This document shows positions 41,244 to 49,578 of a stretch of 64,000 nucleotides of DNA, piece by piece. A program made the position numbers and the translations under genes. A model generated the notes under the pieces. The model was not told the origin of the DNA. It searched no databases and worked only from the letters and a program-made list of their open reading frames with translations. The DNA comes from Microbacterium sp. LWO12-1.2. GTDB lineage: Bacteria; Actinomycetota; Actinomycetes; Actinomycetales; Microbacteriaceae. The stretch's first letter is position 1. Each line of letters begins with the position of its first letter. The DNA lies in the NCBI RefSeq assembly GCF_040675875.1, contig NZ_JBEGII010000001.1, forward strand, positions 1 through 64,000, in the 5' to 3' direction.

Positions 41244-41861
41244 TCAGACCGAGAGGCGCGAGGGCGGGGCGCGCCCGCGAAGGGTCGCGAGAAGCGGGGC
41301 GCTGTGCAGCGCATCGATCCGCGCGCCGACGAACGTGCGCGTCGCGCGGTGGGGAAGCGGTGCGGCGAGGACGGCATCGATGCGCCGCTGCACCCAGCGG
41401 ACGCTCTGCTGGGCCAGATCGCGCAGACCGAGCAGCAGGCGCTCGCCGCGGTGCAGGGCGACGATCGTGACCAGTGCGGCGAAGGCGTGGCCGACCCACA
41501 TCGTGGCGTCGAGTGCGACGACTGTGTCGGCGCTCCCGGTGATCGCGGGAAGGACGACGGGGGATCCGTGCACGTGCGGCGCGACCGTGCCGGAGGAGGA
41601 GACCGTCCCCAGCACGAACAGCACGTGGAAGAGGAATTGGCTGATCGCGACCGAGAGCGTGAGCCGCAGTGCGGAGAGCCGGCGGCCGGCGAGCAGCACG
41701 CACACCATGAACGACAGCACCCAGGGAACAGCGACTCCCAGAAGGCCAGGCATCGCGCCACCGGCGGAGACGTGGCCGGCGAGCGCGGCGAAGATCGCCA
41801 CGGACGACGCCGCGAACCCGCGCAGGACCGCGGGCCTCCTGGACTGATGCACGATCCCCAT
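41244..41861 (-). CDS. Membrane protein upstream of copC
   Basis: A 205-residue protein from ATG 41861. Four to five hydrophobic segments (GFAASSVAIFAALAGHVSAG, VPWVLSFMVCVLLAG, ISQFLFHVLFVLG, WVGHAFAALVTIVALHRG) carry several histidines. A basic C-terminal tail of about 50 residues follows. Proteins of this layout often precede copC/PCuAC genes in actinobacteria; a metal role is plausible but not shown. A 122-base gap separates it from copC. Confidence 0.7.
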   Translation of the reverse strand: MGIVHQSRRPAVLRGFAASSVAIFAALAGHVSAGGAMPGLLGVAVPWVLSFMVCVLLAGRRLSALRLTLSVAISQFLFHVLFVLGTVSSSGTVAPHVHGSPVVLPAITGSADTVVALDATMWVGHAFAALVTIVALHRGERLLLGLRDLAQQSVRWVQRRIDAVLAAPLPHRATRTFVGARIDALHSAPLLATLRGRAPPSRLSV

Positions 41862-41896
41862 TCTGTCAGGCGGATGCTGCTCGATAGACTCCACGC

Positions 41897-42316
41897 ATGC
41901 GGATCCGCCCGATCGATCTCGTCGATGTCCTGGTGTATCTGGTGGTCCTCGGCGCGTTCAGCCAACTCTTCCCTGCGGTGATCTCGGAGACCTTCCTCCT
42001 GGCTCTGCTCACCGCGATCCTGCTCAAGATCGTGCTCGAGATCGTCGTGTGGGTGAAGTCGAAGGCGCTCGCCCGCATCCGTTCCGATGGGGCTGTCGCC
42101 TCGCGGGCGATCGGCGTGATCGTTCTCGTCCTGGTGCTTCCCGGGAGCAAGTTCCTGGTGCTGGAACTCGTCGACCTCGTCTTCGGCGATGCCGTGCAGC
42201 TCGGAGGCTTCTTCCTCGTCACGCTGCTGATCGTCGTGCTCATGCTGTCGCGCGGTGGCGTGCGGCGGCTGCTCGCCCGGTCGGAGCCTCGACCGGGCGC
42301 GTCCAAGATCACCTAG
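41897..42316 (+). CDS. Small membrane protein of unknown function
   Basis: A 139-residue protein with four hydrophobic helices (VLVYLVVLGAFSQLFP, LLALLTAILLKIVLEIVVWV, AIGVIVLVLVLPGSKFLVLE, GFFLVTLLIVVLMLSRGG). It is divergent from the copper operon, with only 35 bases between the two starts. I do not recognise the family. Confidence 0.7.
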   Translation: MRIRPIDLVDVLVYLVVLGAFSQLFPAVISETFLLALLTAILLKIVLEIVVWVKSKALARIRSDGAVASRAIGVIVLVLVLPGSKFLVLELVDLVFGDAVQLGGFFLVTLLIVVLMLSRGGVRRLLARSEPRPGASKIT

Positions 42317-42337
42317 CAGCCGGAGGGATCTCGTTCG

Positions 42338-42991
42338 TCAGTGCTCGTCGTGCTCATCCTCGAGCAGCATGCCCACTGAGGTGGCACACGCATCGCCCTT
42401 CCAGGCCTCCAGGCCCTCGTGCACGGCGAAGGTCGCGATCACGAGGCCGGCCACGGCATCCGCCCACCACCACCCGAACAGCGTGTTGACGACGAGCCCG
42501 ATGAGTACGGCGGCCGACAGATAGGTGCAGATCAGCGTCTGCTTCGAGTCGGCGACTGCGGTCGCGGAACCGATCTCCCGGCCGGCCCGCCGCTCCGCGA
42601 GCGACAGGAAGGGCATCACGACCACGCTGACCGCCGTCAACACGATGCCTACGGTGCTGTGCTCAGGACGTTGCGCAGTGAACAGTGACAGCACCGAGGT
42701 CGCGGTGACGTAGATCGCGAGGGCGAAGAACGCCACGGCGATGACCCGCAGGGTCGGCTTCTCCCAGCGCGCAGGATCGCGACGCGTGAACTGCCACGCG
42801 ACGGCCGCGGCCGAGAGCACCTCGATCGTCGAGTCGAGCCCGAACCCGATCAGGGCGGCGGATGATGCGACCGAGCCAGCGGTGATCGCGATGACGGCTT
42901 CGATCAGGTTGTACCCGATCGTGATCGCCACGATCAGACGGATGCGGCGGTGCAGAGTCTCGCGTCGGGCCGAGGAGACAGCGGTCGACAT
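42338..42991 (-). CDS. Cation diffusion facilitator family transporter
   Basis: About 217 residues from ATG 42991, coupled by one base to the repressor gene. Six helices are predicted. Membrane metal-site residues are seen in SAALIGFGLDSTIEVLSA and WWWADAVAGLVIA. The cytoplasmic C-terminal domain of larger CDF proteins is missing, giving a compact form; the tail DEHDEH may bind metal. Pairing with a CmtR-like sensor suggests Cd, Zn or Pb export. Confidence 0.88.
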   Translation of the reverse strand: MSTAVSSARRETLHRRIRLIVAITIGYNLIEAVIAITAGSVASSAALIGFGLDSTIEVLSAAAVAWQFTRRDPARWEKPTLRVIAVAFFALAIYVTATSVLSLFTAQRPEHSTVGIVLTAVSVVVMPFLSLAERRAGREIGSATAVADSKQTLICTYLSAAVLIGLVVNTLFGWWWADAVAGLVIATFAVHEGLEAWKGDACATSVGMLLEDEHDEH

Positions 42992-43326
42992 CAGCAGGTG
43001 CATCCGTCGCCGGAGCAGCAGTCGGGTTCGACGATCAGCACCACGCGCATCAGCTCGTTCAGCGCGGGAGCGAGATGCTCGTCGGCCAGTCGGTACCGGC
43101 TGCGGCGGCCGTCGGGCACACTCTCGACGAGACCGCACCCGCGCAGGCACGCCAGGTGGTTCGACATCACCTGACGCGAGACGCCGAGGGACTCGGCGAG
43201 GTCGGCCGGGTACGACCCGGTCTCGCGCAGTGCCAGCAGGATGCCGGCCCGCGTGGGGTCGGACAGGGCGTGTCCGAGCCGGGCGACGGCGGCGGTGTGC
43301 GTCAGGGAAGCAGGTGCGGTGGTCAC
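42991..43326 (-). CDS. CmtR-like ArsR family heavy-metal repressor
   Basis: A 111-residue winged-helix protein. Cys60 and Cys64 in HLACLRGCGL correspond to the two recognition-helix cysteines of M. tuberculosis CmtR (Cys57, Cys61). The C-terminal cluster DCCSGDGCTC supplies the third ligand. This is the signature of Cd(II)/Pb(II) sensors. It should repress itself and the CDF gene that overlaps its stop. Confidence 0.93.
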   Translation of the reverse strand: MTTAPASLTHTAAVARLGHALSDPTRAGILLALRETGSYPADLAESLGVSRQVMSNHLACLRGCGLVESVPDGRRSRYRLADEHLAPALNELMRVVLIVEPDCCSGDGCTC

Positions 43327-43495
43327 CCTCCGACGGTACAGATAATGCTGAATTCACTCAAGTCTGAACTAAATGCCATGACAGTTGTCACCGCGATCGG
43401 TGACGGGCCGACACTTCTGCCCTGATGCCGTTGGTGGTGGGCTGAGAGGACACTCCCGGACCTGTCTTCATCGGTCCCCGACCTGAACGGAACCC
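43327..43495. other. Divergent spacer, CmtR-like repressor / hydrolase
   Basis: About 170 bases. The part next to the repressor is AT-richer (ATAATGCTGAATTCACTCAAG) with short inverted elements and is the likely CmtR operator. The rest shows no gene. Confidence 0.4.
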
Positions 43496-44431
43496 ATGCG
43501 GAAGTTCGCGAAGTCCCTGCTCATCACCGTCGGCGTCATCGTCGCCGTCCCCGTGCTCGCGGTGGCGACCACCGCGATCGGGAACGCGATCGCCACACAG
43601 GTGGAATCGTCCCAGATCACCGACTACGGGCAGGGAGTGGAGGTCGACGGCAAGACCATGAACGTCGTGGTCTCAGGTGACGGCGCGGAGACGATCGTGC
43701 TGCTGCCCGGCCTCGGCACCGCGTCGCCAGGGCGCGACTTCCAGCCTTTGACGGACGAGCTGTCGCACGACTATCGCGTGGTCGTGGTCGAGCCGTTCGG
43801 CACCGGACTCAGCGACGCCACAGACAGCCCCCGCACCGCCGAGAACATCACAGGGGAGATCCATGAGGCGCTCCAGCAGCTCGGTGTCACGAAGTTCACC
43901 CTGATGGCGCACTCGATCGGCGGCATCTACGCACTCACGTACAGTGCGGCGTACCCCGACGAGCTCACGGCCTTCATCGGCATCGACAACAGCGTCCCGG
44001 ATCAGCCGGGGGCGGGCGAGCCGATCCCGACGGACGCCATGGTGGTGTTGCGCAACCTCGGGATCACCCGACTGCTGACCGCGATCGCGGGGGACCCCTA
44101 CGAGGGACTGCCCTACGACGACGAGTCCCGGCGGCAGATGGCGCTCCTGAGTGCGAAGAACGCGGGTGCCCCCACCATGATCGACGAGGTCGAGAACACT
44201 CCCGGCAACTTCGCGTCGGTGAGCGGGGCGGTGTTCCCGGCCGATCTCCCGGTGCTGACCTTCGTCAGCGCGAACGATACCGCGGAGTGGATCGAGATCC
44301 ACGAGCAGCAGGCGGCGAGCGTGGAGCACGGCGAGATCGTGGTCCTCGATGGGCCGCACTACCTCCACCACGAACTGTCGGCGGAGATCGCCGAGCGGAC
44401 CGCGGCGTTCCTCGTAGCGCTGTCTCGCTGA
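43496..44431 (+). CDS. Membrane-anchored alpha/beta hydrolase
   Basis: A 311-residue protein with an N-terminal signal anchor (SLLITVGVIVAVPVLAVATT). The hydrolase fold shows oxyanion region LLPGLGTASPG, nucleophile elbow MAHSIGGIYA (Ser140), an acid in the FVSANDTAEW region and catalytic histidine in DGPHYLHHEL. The substrate is unknown; related proteins are esterases or C-C hydrolases. A strong terminator follows. Confidence 0.88.
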   Translation: MRKFAKSLLITVGVIVAVPVLAVATTAIGNAIATQVESSQITDYGQGVEVDGKTMNVVVSGDGAETIVLLPGLGTASPGRDFQPLTDELSHDYRVVVVEPFGTGLSDATDSPRTAENITGEIHEALQQLGVTKFTLMAHSIGGIYALTYSAAYPDELTAFIGIDNSVPDQPGAGEPIPTDAMVVLRNLGITRLLTAIAGDPYEGLPYDDESRRQMALLSAKNAGAPTMIDEVENTPGNFASVSGAVFPADLPVLTFVSANDTAEWIEIHEQQAASVEHGEIVVLDGPHYLHHELSAEIAERTAAFLVALSR

Positions 44432-44440
44432 CGTCGTACG

Positions 44441-44480
44441 AGCGGTTGCCGACCTCATCTTCGTGGGGTCGGCAACCGCT
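44441..44480 (+). terminator. Terminator after the alpha/beta hydrolase
   Basis: AGCGGTTGCCGACC and GGTCGGCAACCGCT form a perfect 14-bp stem with a 12-base loop, ending CTTTCGTG, ten bases after the stop. Confidence 0.88.
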
Positions 44481-44541
44481 TTCGTGTACCCCTCACCCCC
44501 GGGAGCGCCGCCGTCCCGCCGTGCCGGGTCCGTCATCCGCC

Positions 44542-44633
44542 CGGACGGATTGCGGAACTCCTGACGATTCGCGGATCTTTTCTCACGGATCAGTCCGCGG
44601 ATCGTCATCCTCTCCGTGATCCGTCGGTGGGGA
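44542..44633. repeat. 92-bp intergenic repeat, copy 1
   Basis: Begins CGGACGGATTGCGGAACTCC and includes CACGGATCAG...TGATCCGTCGG, an internal inverted repeat. It aligns without gaps to the stretch exactly 210 bases downstream, with scattered substitutions. No open frame with a ribosome binding site uses it. Confidence 0.8.
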
Positions 44634-44751
44634 CGCCGCCCGGTCCATCGCCTGGGTTCGCCGCCTGGGTTCGCCGCCGGGCCTCTCGCCCGATCCGCCG
44701 CCGGGGTCCGCCGCCGGACCTCCATGCCGGGCCGTGCCGTCGGCATCCACT

Positions 44752-44843
44752 CCGACGGTTCGCGGAACTCCTGACGGTTCGCGGACCTTTCCCTGCGGAT
44801 CAGTCCGTGGATCGTCATCCTCTCCGCGATCCGTCGGCGGGGA
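44752..44843. repeat. 92-bp intergenic repeat, copy 2
   Basis: Second copy, carrying GCGGAACTCCTGAC, GCGGATCAGTCCGTGG and ATCGTCATCCTCTCC. The last can also pair with GGGGAGGATGACG just downstream, giving a 12-bp hairpin. Between the copies is a GCC/GGG-rich stretch with short repeats of CTGGGTTCGCCGC. Confidence 0.8.
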
Positions 44844-44857
44844 GGATGACGACAACG

Positions 44858-44892
44858 CAGAACACCCCCGTCGACCCTACGGGGGTGTTCTG
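44858..44892. terminator. Bidirectional terminator before the small exporter
   Basis: CAGAACACCCCCGT and ACGGGGGTGTTCTG pair perfectly over 14 bp with a 7-base loop. It lies just past the end of the minus-strand exporter gene. Confidence 0.88.
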
Positions 44893-44905
44893 GTTCGTGT
44901 GCGGA

Positions 44906-45448
44906 TCAGGTGACCGCGTAGATCGCGCTGCCCACGATCACGGCGACGACCGTGGTCCAGCCGACGATCGCGACGGCCTGCCAGAGAAGGATGCGCGCCT
45001 TGCCGATCCCGGCCGCCGCGAGCATCGTCGCCGTGAAATGCGTGGGGAGCAGGAGGGGGCCGAGCAGGCTCACTCCGGGAACGCCGTAGCGCTCGAAGGC
45101 ACGCTGGAACTTCTCGTTGCGGGCGCTGCGGTGGCCGGCATCCATAGAGGGTGTCTCGTCGACGCTGGTCGCTCCGCCGCCGGCGACCACGGATTCGCGG
45201 CTGCGCGACCGGTTGACGATCGCCTGGCGAGCCCCGGAACTCGCGAGCACGAGGATCGCGACGCAGACGAAGTTTCCGATCATGGCGGCTATGGCGGCGA
45301 TCACAGGAGGGATGCCGCCGATGATGCCGATGCTCGCGGCGCCTTCGCCCTCGATGAACGGAATGGCACCGGCGAGAGCGATGATGAGCGGCTGCACGAG
45401 ATCCGGGACCTGGGCGACCAGGTTCTGGAATGTTTCGATGAGGTTCAT
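44906..45448 (-). CDS. Small multidrug export family membrane protein
   Basis: A 180-residue protein from ATG 45448, preceded by AGGAG. It has two pairs of hydrophobic segments around a polar loop: IIALAGAIPFIEGEGAASIG and AAIAAMIGNFVCVAILVLA, then YGVPGVSLLGPLLLPTHFTA and AVAIVGWTTVVAVIVGSAIY. The PFIEG and GP(L)LLPTHF segments match the Sm_multidrug_ex family, which is DedA-like in form. Actual drug transport is unproven for most members. It is divergent from the two-component system at 45604. Confidence 0.82.
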   Translation of the reverse strand: MNLIETFQNLVAQVPDLVQPLIIALAGAIPFIEGEGAASIGIIGGIPPVIAAIAAMIGNFVCVAILVLASSGARQAIVNRSRSRESVVAGGGATSVDETPSMDAGHRSARNEKFQRAFERYGVPGVSLLGPLLLPTHFTATMLAAAGIGKARILLWQAVAIVGWTTVVAVIVGSAIYAVT

Positions 45449-45603
45449 GATGATGCTCCTGGATGTCGGTGCAACGGTGTCCCCGCTGCGATGACTCCAG
45501 TCCATCGCTACGGTGCGTCGAGCGGCAGTGCCGGGCTGTCACCTCTTTCCGGGTGGATCGCACGCGCCGTCCGTGACAACTGTCACGCCCGTATCGTGGT
45601 GGG

Positions 45604-46803
45604 GTGAGCAGCCCAGACGCGCCCTTCGCCCCCGTCGCTCCGACGCCGGGAGCCCGACAGCTGTCCCGTCGCATCACCGCGACCTGGTGGTACACGGCGA
45701 CCGCTGTCGTCTTCCTCGAGCTCGCTCTGGTTGCGGCATGGACAGGCGTGACGATGGCCGTCGACCTGCGGGCCTTCGTCGGCCTGGTCGTGGGTGGCGG
45801 GGGACTGGTCTGGGTCGCCTCCACGGTGTCGCTGCTGGGCGACTACCGGCATCGGCTCGACGCCGAACCGGGCATGCGCTGGGCGCGACTGGCAGTGCCG
45901 CTGCTCATCGCGGTCGGCTACGGGATCGCCGCGGGAGCCATCGCCGGGAGCTGGCAGCTCATGCTGATGCCGATCGCGCAATCCCTCGTGCTGCTGAACT
46001 GGCCGCGCGGCGTGCGGTACCGGGTGGTCATCGCCGCCACAGTCGCCCTCGCCTGTCTGGCAGTCGTCGATTCCGCTTTCGACGCGTCTGATGAGATCCC
46101 GCTCCTCGTGCCGATCGTGTACACGGTGCTGCTTCCGGTGATGGCAGTCAGCTCGCTGTGGTGGTGGGACGTGCTGATCACGCTCGACAGGGCCAGAGCC
46201 TCGGAAGTGAGACTCGCCGCGACCCAGGAACGACTGCGCGTCGCGACCGATGTGCACGACCTGCAGGGGCATCACCTCCAGGTCGTCGCGCTGCAGCTGG
46301 AACTCGCCGAACGATTGATGCCGCAGGATGCCGCTGCCGGCATGGAGCAGCTCCGTGCGGCGCGTGCGAGCGTCGATGATGCACGCCAGGGCACGCGCGA
46401 CCTCGCACTGCGGTTCCGTTCGGTGCCTCTGGGTGACGAGATCGCCAACGCGCGTGATCTCCTCCGCGCCGCCGGACTCGAGGTCGAGGCGGTCATCCCC
46501 GCGGATGCCGACGACGCTCCCGCTGCGGCACTGGGCCCGGTGATCCGCGAGACGACCACGAACGTGCTCCGTCACGGCGGCGGTCACCGCGCACGGCTCG
46601 TGCTCGCCCGGGCGGGAGACGCGTGGCGGTACACGATCTCGAATGACGCCATCGGGGATGCCCCGCCGCACGCGGTCGGCTCCGGTCTCGACGGCATCCG
46701 ACGCCGCATCGATGAAGCGCACGGCACGCTCGAGGTGGGACGCGAGGCCGAGGAGTTCACGGTGACGGTGACGGTGCCGGCGCACACGGAGGAGACACGA
46801 TGA
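45604..46803 (+). CDS. DesK-type sensor histidine kinase
   Basis: A 399-residue kinase from GTG 45604. Five to six membrane helices span about residues 18-190. The HisKA_3 phospho-acceptor is in TDVHDLQGHHLQVVALQLEL (His218). The ATPase part has RETTTNVLRHGGG and VGSGLDGIRRRI. The membrane-embedded sensor suggests a lipid or envelope signal. It overlaps its regulator by ATGA and probably controls the divergent small exporter. Confidence 0.92.
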   Translation: MSSPDAPFAPVAPTPGARQLSRRITATWWYTATAVVFLELALVAAWTGVTMAVDLRAFVGLVVGGGGLVWVASTVSLLGDYRHRLDAEPGMRWARLAVPLLIAVGYGIAAGAIAGSWQLMLMPIAQSLVLLNWPRGVRYRVVIAATVALACLAVVDSAFDASDEIPLLVPIVYTVLLPVMAVSSLWWWDVLITLDRARASEVRLAATQERLRVATDVHDLQGHHLQVVALQLELAERLMPQDAAAGMEQLRAARASVDDARQGTRDLALRFRSVPLGDEIANARDLLRAAGLEVEAVIPADADDAPAAALGPVIRETTTNVLRHGGGHRARLVLARAGDAWRYTISNDAIGDAPPHAVGSGLDGIRRRIDEAHGTLEVGREAEEFTVTVTVPAHTEETR

Positions 46804-47402
46804 TCCGGGTGCTGCTCGCCGATGACGAGGCCATGATCCGCTCCGCGCTCGCCGCGTTGCTGCGACTCGAAGACGACATCGAGGTCATCGCCGAGTGCGA
46901 AGACGGGGAACAGGCCGTCGCGGAAGCGCTGCGCCTGCAGCCCGATGTCTGCCTGCTCGATCTGGAGATGCCCGGACTCGACGGGGTGCAGGTGTCCGAA
47001 CGCCTGAACCGGGCCATCGCCACACGTTGCATCGTCGTGACGCGTCATGCGCGTCCCGGCGTGCTGCGTCGGGCGCTGGCATCCGGTGTGGCGGGGTTCC
47101 TGCCCAAATCCCGCGGTGCCGATGAGGTGGCCGCCGTGATCCGCCGCGTCGCCGCCGGCGCTCGCTACGTCGACCCCGAGGTCGCCGCCGACGCCCTGAG
47201 CGACGAGCGCTCGCCGCTGACCGATCGCGAACTCGACGTGCTGCGCGCCGGGCGTCGCGGGGAGACCACCGGACAGATCGCCCGGGCGCTCGCCCTGGCG
47301 CCGGGAACCGTGCGCAATCACATCTCCGCGATCCTCGGCAAGCTCGCGGTCGGCACGCGCCAGCAGGCGGTGCTGATCGCCGAGGAGCGCGGCTGGATCT
47401 GA
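46800..47402 (+). CDS. NarL/DesR-family response regulator
   Basis: A 200-residue regulator. The acidic pocket is VLLADDEAMIR, the phosphorylated residue Asp54 is in CLLDLEMPGLDG, and the conserved lysine is in GFLPKSRGADE. The LuxR helix-turn-helix is LTDRELDVLRAGRRGETTGQ followed by IARALALAPGTVRNHISAIL. Partner of the DesK-type kinase just upstream. Confidence 0.93.
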   Translation: MIRVLLADDEAMIRSALAALLRLEDDIEVIAECEDGEQAVAEALRLQPDVCLLDLEMPGLDGVQVSERLNRAIATRCIVVTRHARPGVLRRALASGVAGFLPKSRGADEVAAVIRRVAAGARYVDPEVAADALSDERSPLTDRELDVLRAGRRGETTGQIARALALAPGTVRNHISAILGKLAVGTRQQAVLIAEERGWI

Positions 47403-47448
47403 CGGTCGCCCCGACCGCGGTGTGCGCAGCCCGGGGTAGCCTCATCGC

Positions 47449-47943
47449 ATGAGTTCGTTCGGATCGCTGTCGACCCCGGTGGGTGCGGTCGGCGTCGTGA
47501 GCGACGGCTCGGCGATCACTCGAGTCTCCTGGCGATCCGATGCCCCGGACGGCGTCTCCTCGGAGGCGGACGCGCTGGTGGACGAGGCTCTCGCCCAGTT
47601 GCGCGCGTACTTCGATGGGCGGCTGCGCGTGTTCGACGTGCCGATCGACCTCGGTGACCAGACCGTCGCCACGCGCGCGGTGCTGATGGCGTTGTACGAG
47701 ACCGTCGGCCACGGCGAGACCGTCACCTACGGGGGCCTGGCGGCTCGGAGCGGCACGACCGTTCCGGCGCGGGGGATCGGTTCGATCATGGGCGCGAATC
47801 CGGTGCCTCTGATCGTGCCCTGCCATCGCGTGATCGCCGGAGACGGGCTGGGCGGCTACTCCGGCGGCGACCCCGGCGAAGGCCTCGTGACCAAGCGCTG
47901 GCTGCTCGAGCACGAAGGCGCTCTGCCGACCTCGCTGTTCTGA
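47449..47943 (+). CDS. ogt: Methylated-DNA-protein cysteine methyltransferase
   Basis: A 164-residue DNA repair protein. The active-site motif LIVPCHRVI places the alkyl-acceptor at Cys125. GETVTYGGLAARSG is the DNA-binding helix region and WLLEHEGAL ends the domain. It removes O6-alkyl groups from guanine in a suicide reaction. Normal length for Ogt-type enzymes with a short N-terminal domain. Confidence 0.95.
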   Translation: MSSFGSLSTPVGAVGVVSDGSAITRVSWRSDAPDGVSSEADALVDEALAQLRAYFDGRLRVFDVPIDLGDQTVATRAVLMALYETVGHGETVTYGGLAARSGTTVPARGIGSIMGANPVPLIVPCHRVIAGDGLGGYSGGDPGEGLVTKRWLLEHEGALPTSLF

Positions 47944-48001
47944 ACGCGGCGACCGTGACCGCGGCGACGGTGAACGCGGCGACCCTGAGCGCGGCAACGG
48001 C
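47942..48001. repeat. Four imperfect 15-bp tandem repeats
   Basis: Units of the form GANCGCGGCGACNST follow each other four times directly after the ogt stop. Next comes a shorter (G)CATCC(G) run (ATCCGGCATCCGTCATCCG). A small minisatellite likely made by replication slippage. Confidence 0.7.
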
Positions 48002-48082
48002 ATCCGGCATCCGTCATCCGTCATCGGGCGTCGGCTCGGCCTGAGAGAATGGACACGCCGAGTCCCGAGCCGAGGAGCCAAC

Positions 48083-49486
48083 GTGCAGTTCATCTCCACC
48101 CGCGGCGGTATGCAGCCGCAGCCGTTCAGCGAGACGCTGTTGGAGGGCCTCGCGCCCGACGGGGGGCTCGCCGTTCCCGAGGTGATGCCCGCCGTCAGCA
48201 CCGAGACGCTCGAACGCTGGCGGGCGCTGACCTACCCGCAGCTCGCGACCGAGGTGCTCGGACTCTTCGCGACCGACATTCCGCGCGAAGACCTCGCGCG
48301 AATGACGGATGCGGCCTACGCCTCCTTCCCGGAGAGCGTCGTCCCCCTGCGCTCGATCGGCGACGGTCTCACCCTCGTCGGACTGTCCGAAGGGCCGACT
48401 CTGGCGTTCAAGGACATGGCGATGCAGTTCCTCGGCCAGGTGATCGAGTACGCGCTGGAGCGCAAGGGATCGGTGCTCAACATCCTCGGCGCCACCTCTG
48501 GCGACACCGGCTCGGCAGCCGAGCACGCGCTGCGCGGCAAGGAGCGCATCTCGGTCTTCATGCTCTCGCCGCAGGGCCGTATGAGCGCGTTCCAGCGAGC
48601 GCAGATGTTCTCGCTCGACGACGCGAACGTGCACAACATCGCAGTCGAGGGTGTCTTCGACGACTGCCAGAACCTGGTCAAGCACCTCGCCGGCGATCTC
48701 GAGTTCAAGCGCTCGCAGAACCTCGGCGCGGTGAACTCCATCAACCTCGCCCGCATCACGGCGCAGACCGTCTACTACTTCTGGGCTTGGCTGCGGGCGA
48801 CGGATGCGCACGGCGCGACCGAGGTGTCGTTCACGGTGCCGTCGGGCAACTTCGGCAACATCCTCTCCGGCTTCTTCGCGAAGCAGATGGGCTTGCCGAT
48901 CCGCCGCCTCGTGCTCGCCGCGAACGAGAACAACGTGCTCGACGAGTTCTTCCGCACGGGGATCTATCGCCCGCGCAGCGCCGCACAGACGCTGGCCACC
49001 TCCAGCCCCTCGATGGACATCTCGAAGGCCTCGAACCTGGAGCGCTTCATCTTCGAGCTCGTCGAGCGTGACCCCGAGCGTGTCGTCGGCGCCTGGCAGG
49101 AGCTCGATGACCAGGGCTTCTTCGACTTCAGCGACCAGCAGTCCCGCTTCGCCGAGGAGTTCGGCATCGTCAGCGGCACCAGCACGCACGCTGACCGTCT
49201 CGCGACCATCCGTTCGGTGCACGAGTCCTCGGGCGAGATCATCGACCCGCACACGGCCGATGGCGTGAAGGTCGCTCGCGAGCACGTCGAAGACGGCGTG
49301 CCGATGCTTGTGCTCGAGACCGCCAAGCCCGAGAAGTTCGCCGAGACCATCCTCGAGGCGATCGGTGTCGAGCTCGACTACTCGCCGGAACTCCGGCAGA
49401 TGCTCGACGCTCCGCAGCACGTGACCGAGATGGCCGACGACGAGCATGCGCTGCGGGCATTCATCGCCGCCCACGCACTGCGCTGA
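48083..49486 (+). CDS. thrC: Threonine synthase
   Basis: A 467-residue PLP enzyme from GTG 48083, with a GAGGAG site. It opens QFISTRGGMQPQPF, the class seen in yeast-like (long) threonine synthases. The PLP lysine is in EGPTLAFKDMAMQ (Lys110). The phosphate-binding loop TSGDTGSAAEHAL and VPSGNFGNILSGF follow. It converts O-phosphohomoserine to threonine. It stands alone here, not next to hom or thrB. Confidence 0.96.
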   Translation: MQFISTRGGMQPQPFSETLLEGLAPDGGLAVPEVMPAVSTETLERWRALTYPQLATEVLGLFATDIPREDLARMTDAAYASFPESVVPLRSIGDGLTLVGLSEGPTLAFKDMAMQFLGQVIEYALERKGSVLNILGATSGDTGSAAEHALRGKERISVFMLSPQGRMSAFQRAQMFSLDDANVHNIAVEGVFDDCQNLVKHLAGDLEFKRSQNLGAVNSINLARITAQTVYYFWAWLRATDAHGATEVSFTVPSGNFGNILSGFFAKQMGLPIRRLVLAANENNVLDEFFRTGIYRPRSAAQTLATSSPSMDISKASNLERFIFELVERDPERVVGAWQELDDQGFFDFSDQQSRFAEEFGIVSGTSTHADRLATIRSVHESSGEIIDPHTADGVKVAREHVEDGVPMLVLETAKPEKFAETILEAIGVELDYSPELRQMLDAPQHVTEMADDEHALRAFIAAHALR

Positions 49487-49506
49487 GGAGAGCACCTCGC
49501 ACTTGC

Positions 49507-49550
49507 GACGAGACCCCGTCCTGCTGATGTCAGCGGAACGGGGTCTCGTC
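49507..49550 (+). terminator. Terminator after thrC
   Basis: GACGAGACCCCGT and ACGGGGTCTCGTC make a perfect 13-bp stem, followed by TGTTCT, twenty bases after the thrC stop. Confidence 0.85.
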
Positions 49551-49578
49551 TGTTCTGCGCGCTCGCGTCAGTCGGGCG

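Noticed and set aside
44583..44855. 90-codon minus-strand frame over the 92-bp repeats
   Set aside because: Its internal protein repeats merely mirror the DNA repeat; no homology and no convincing start site.
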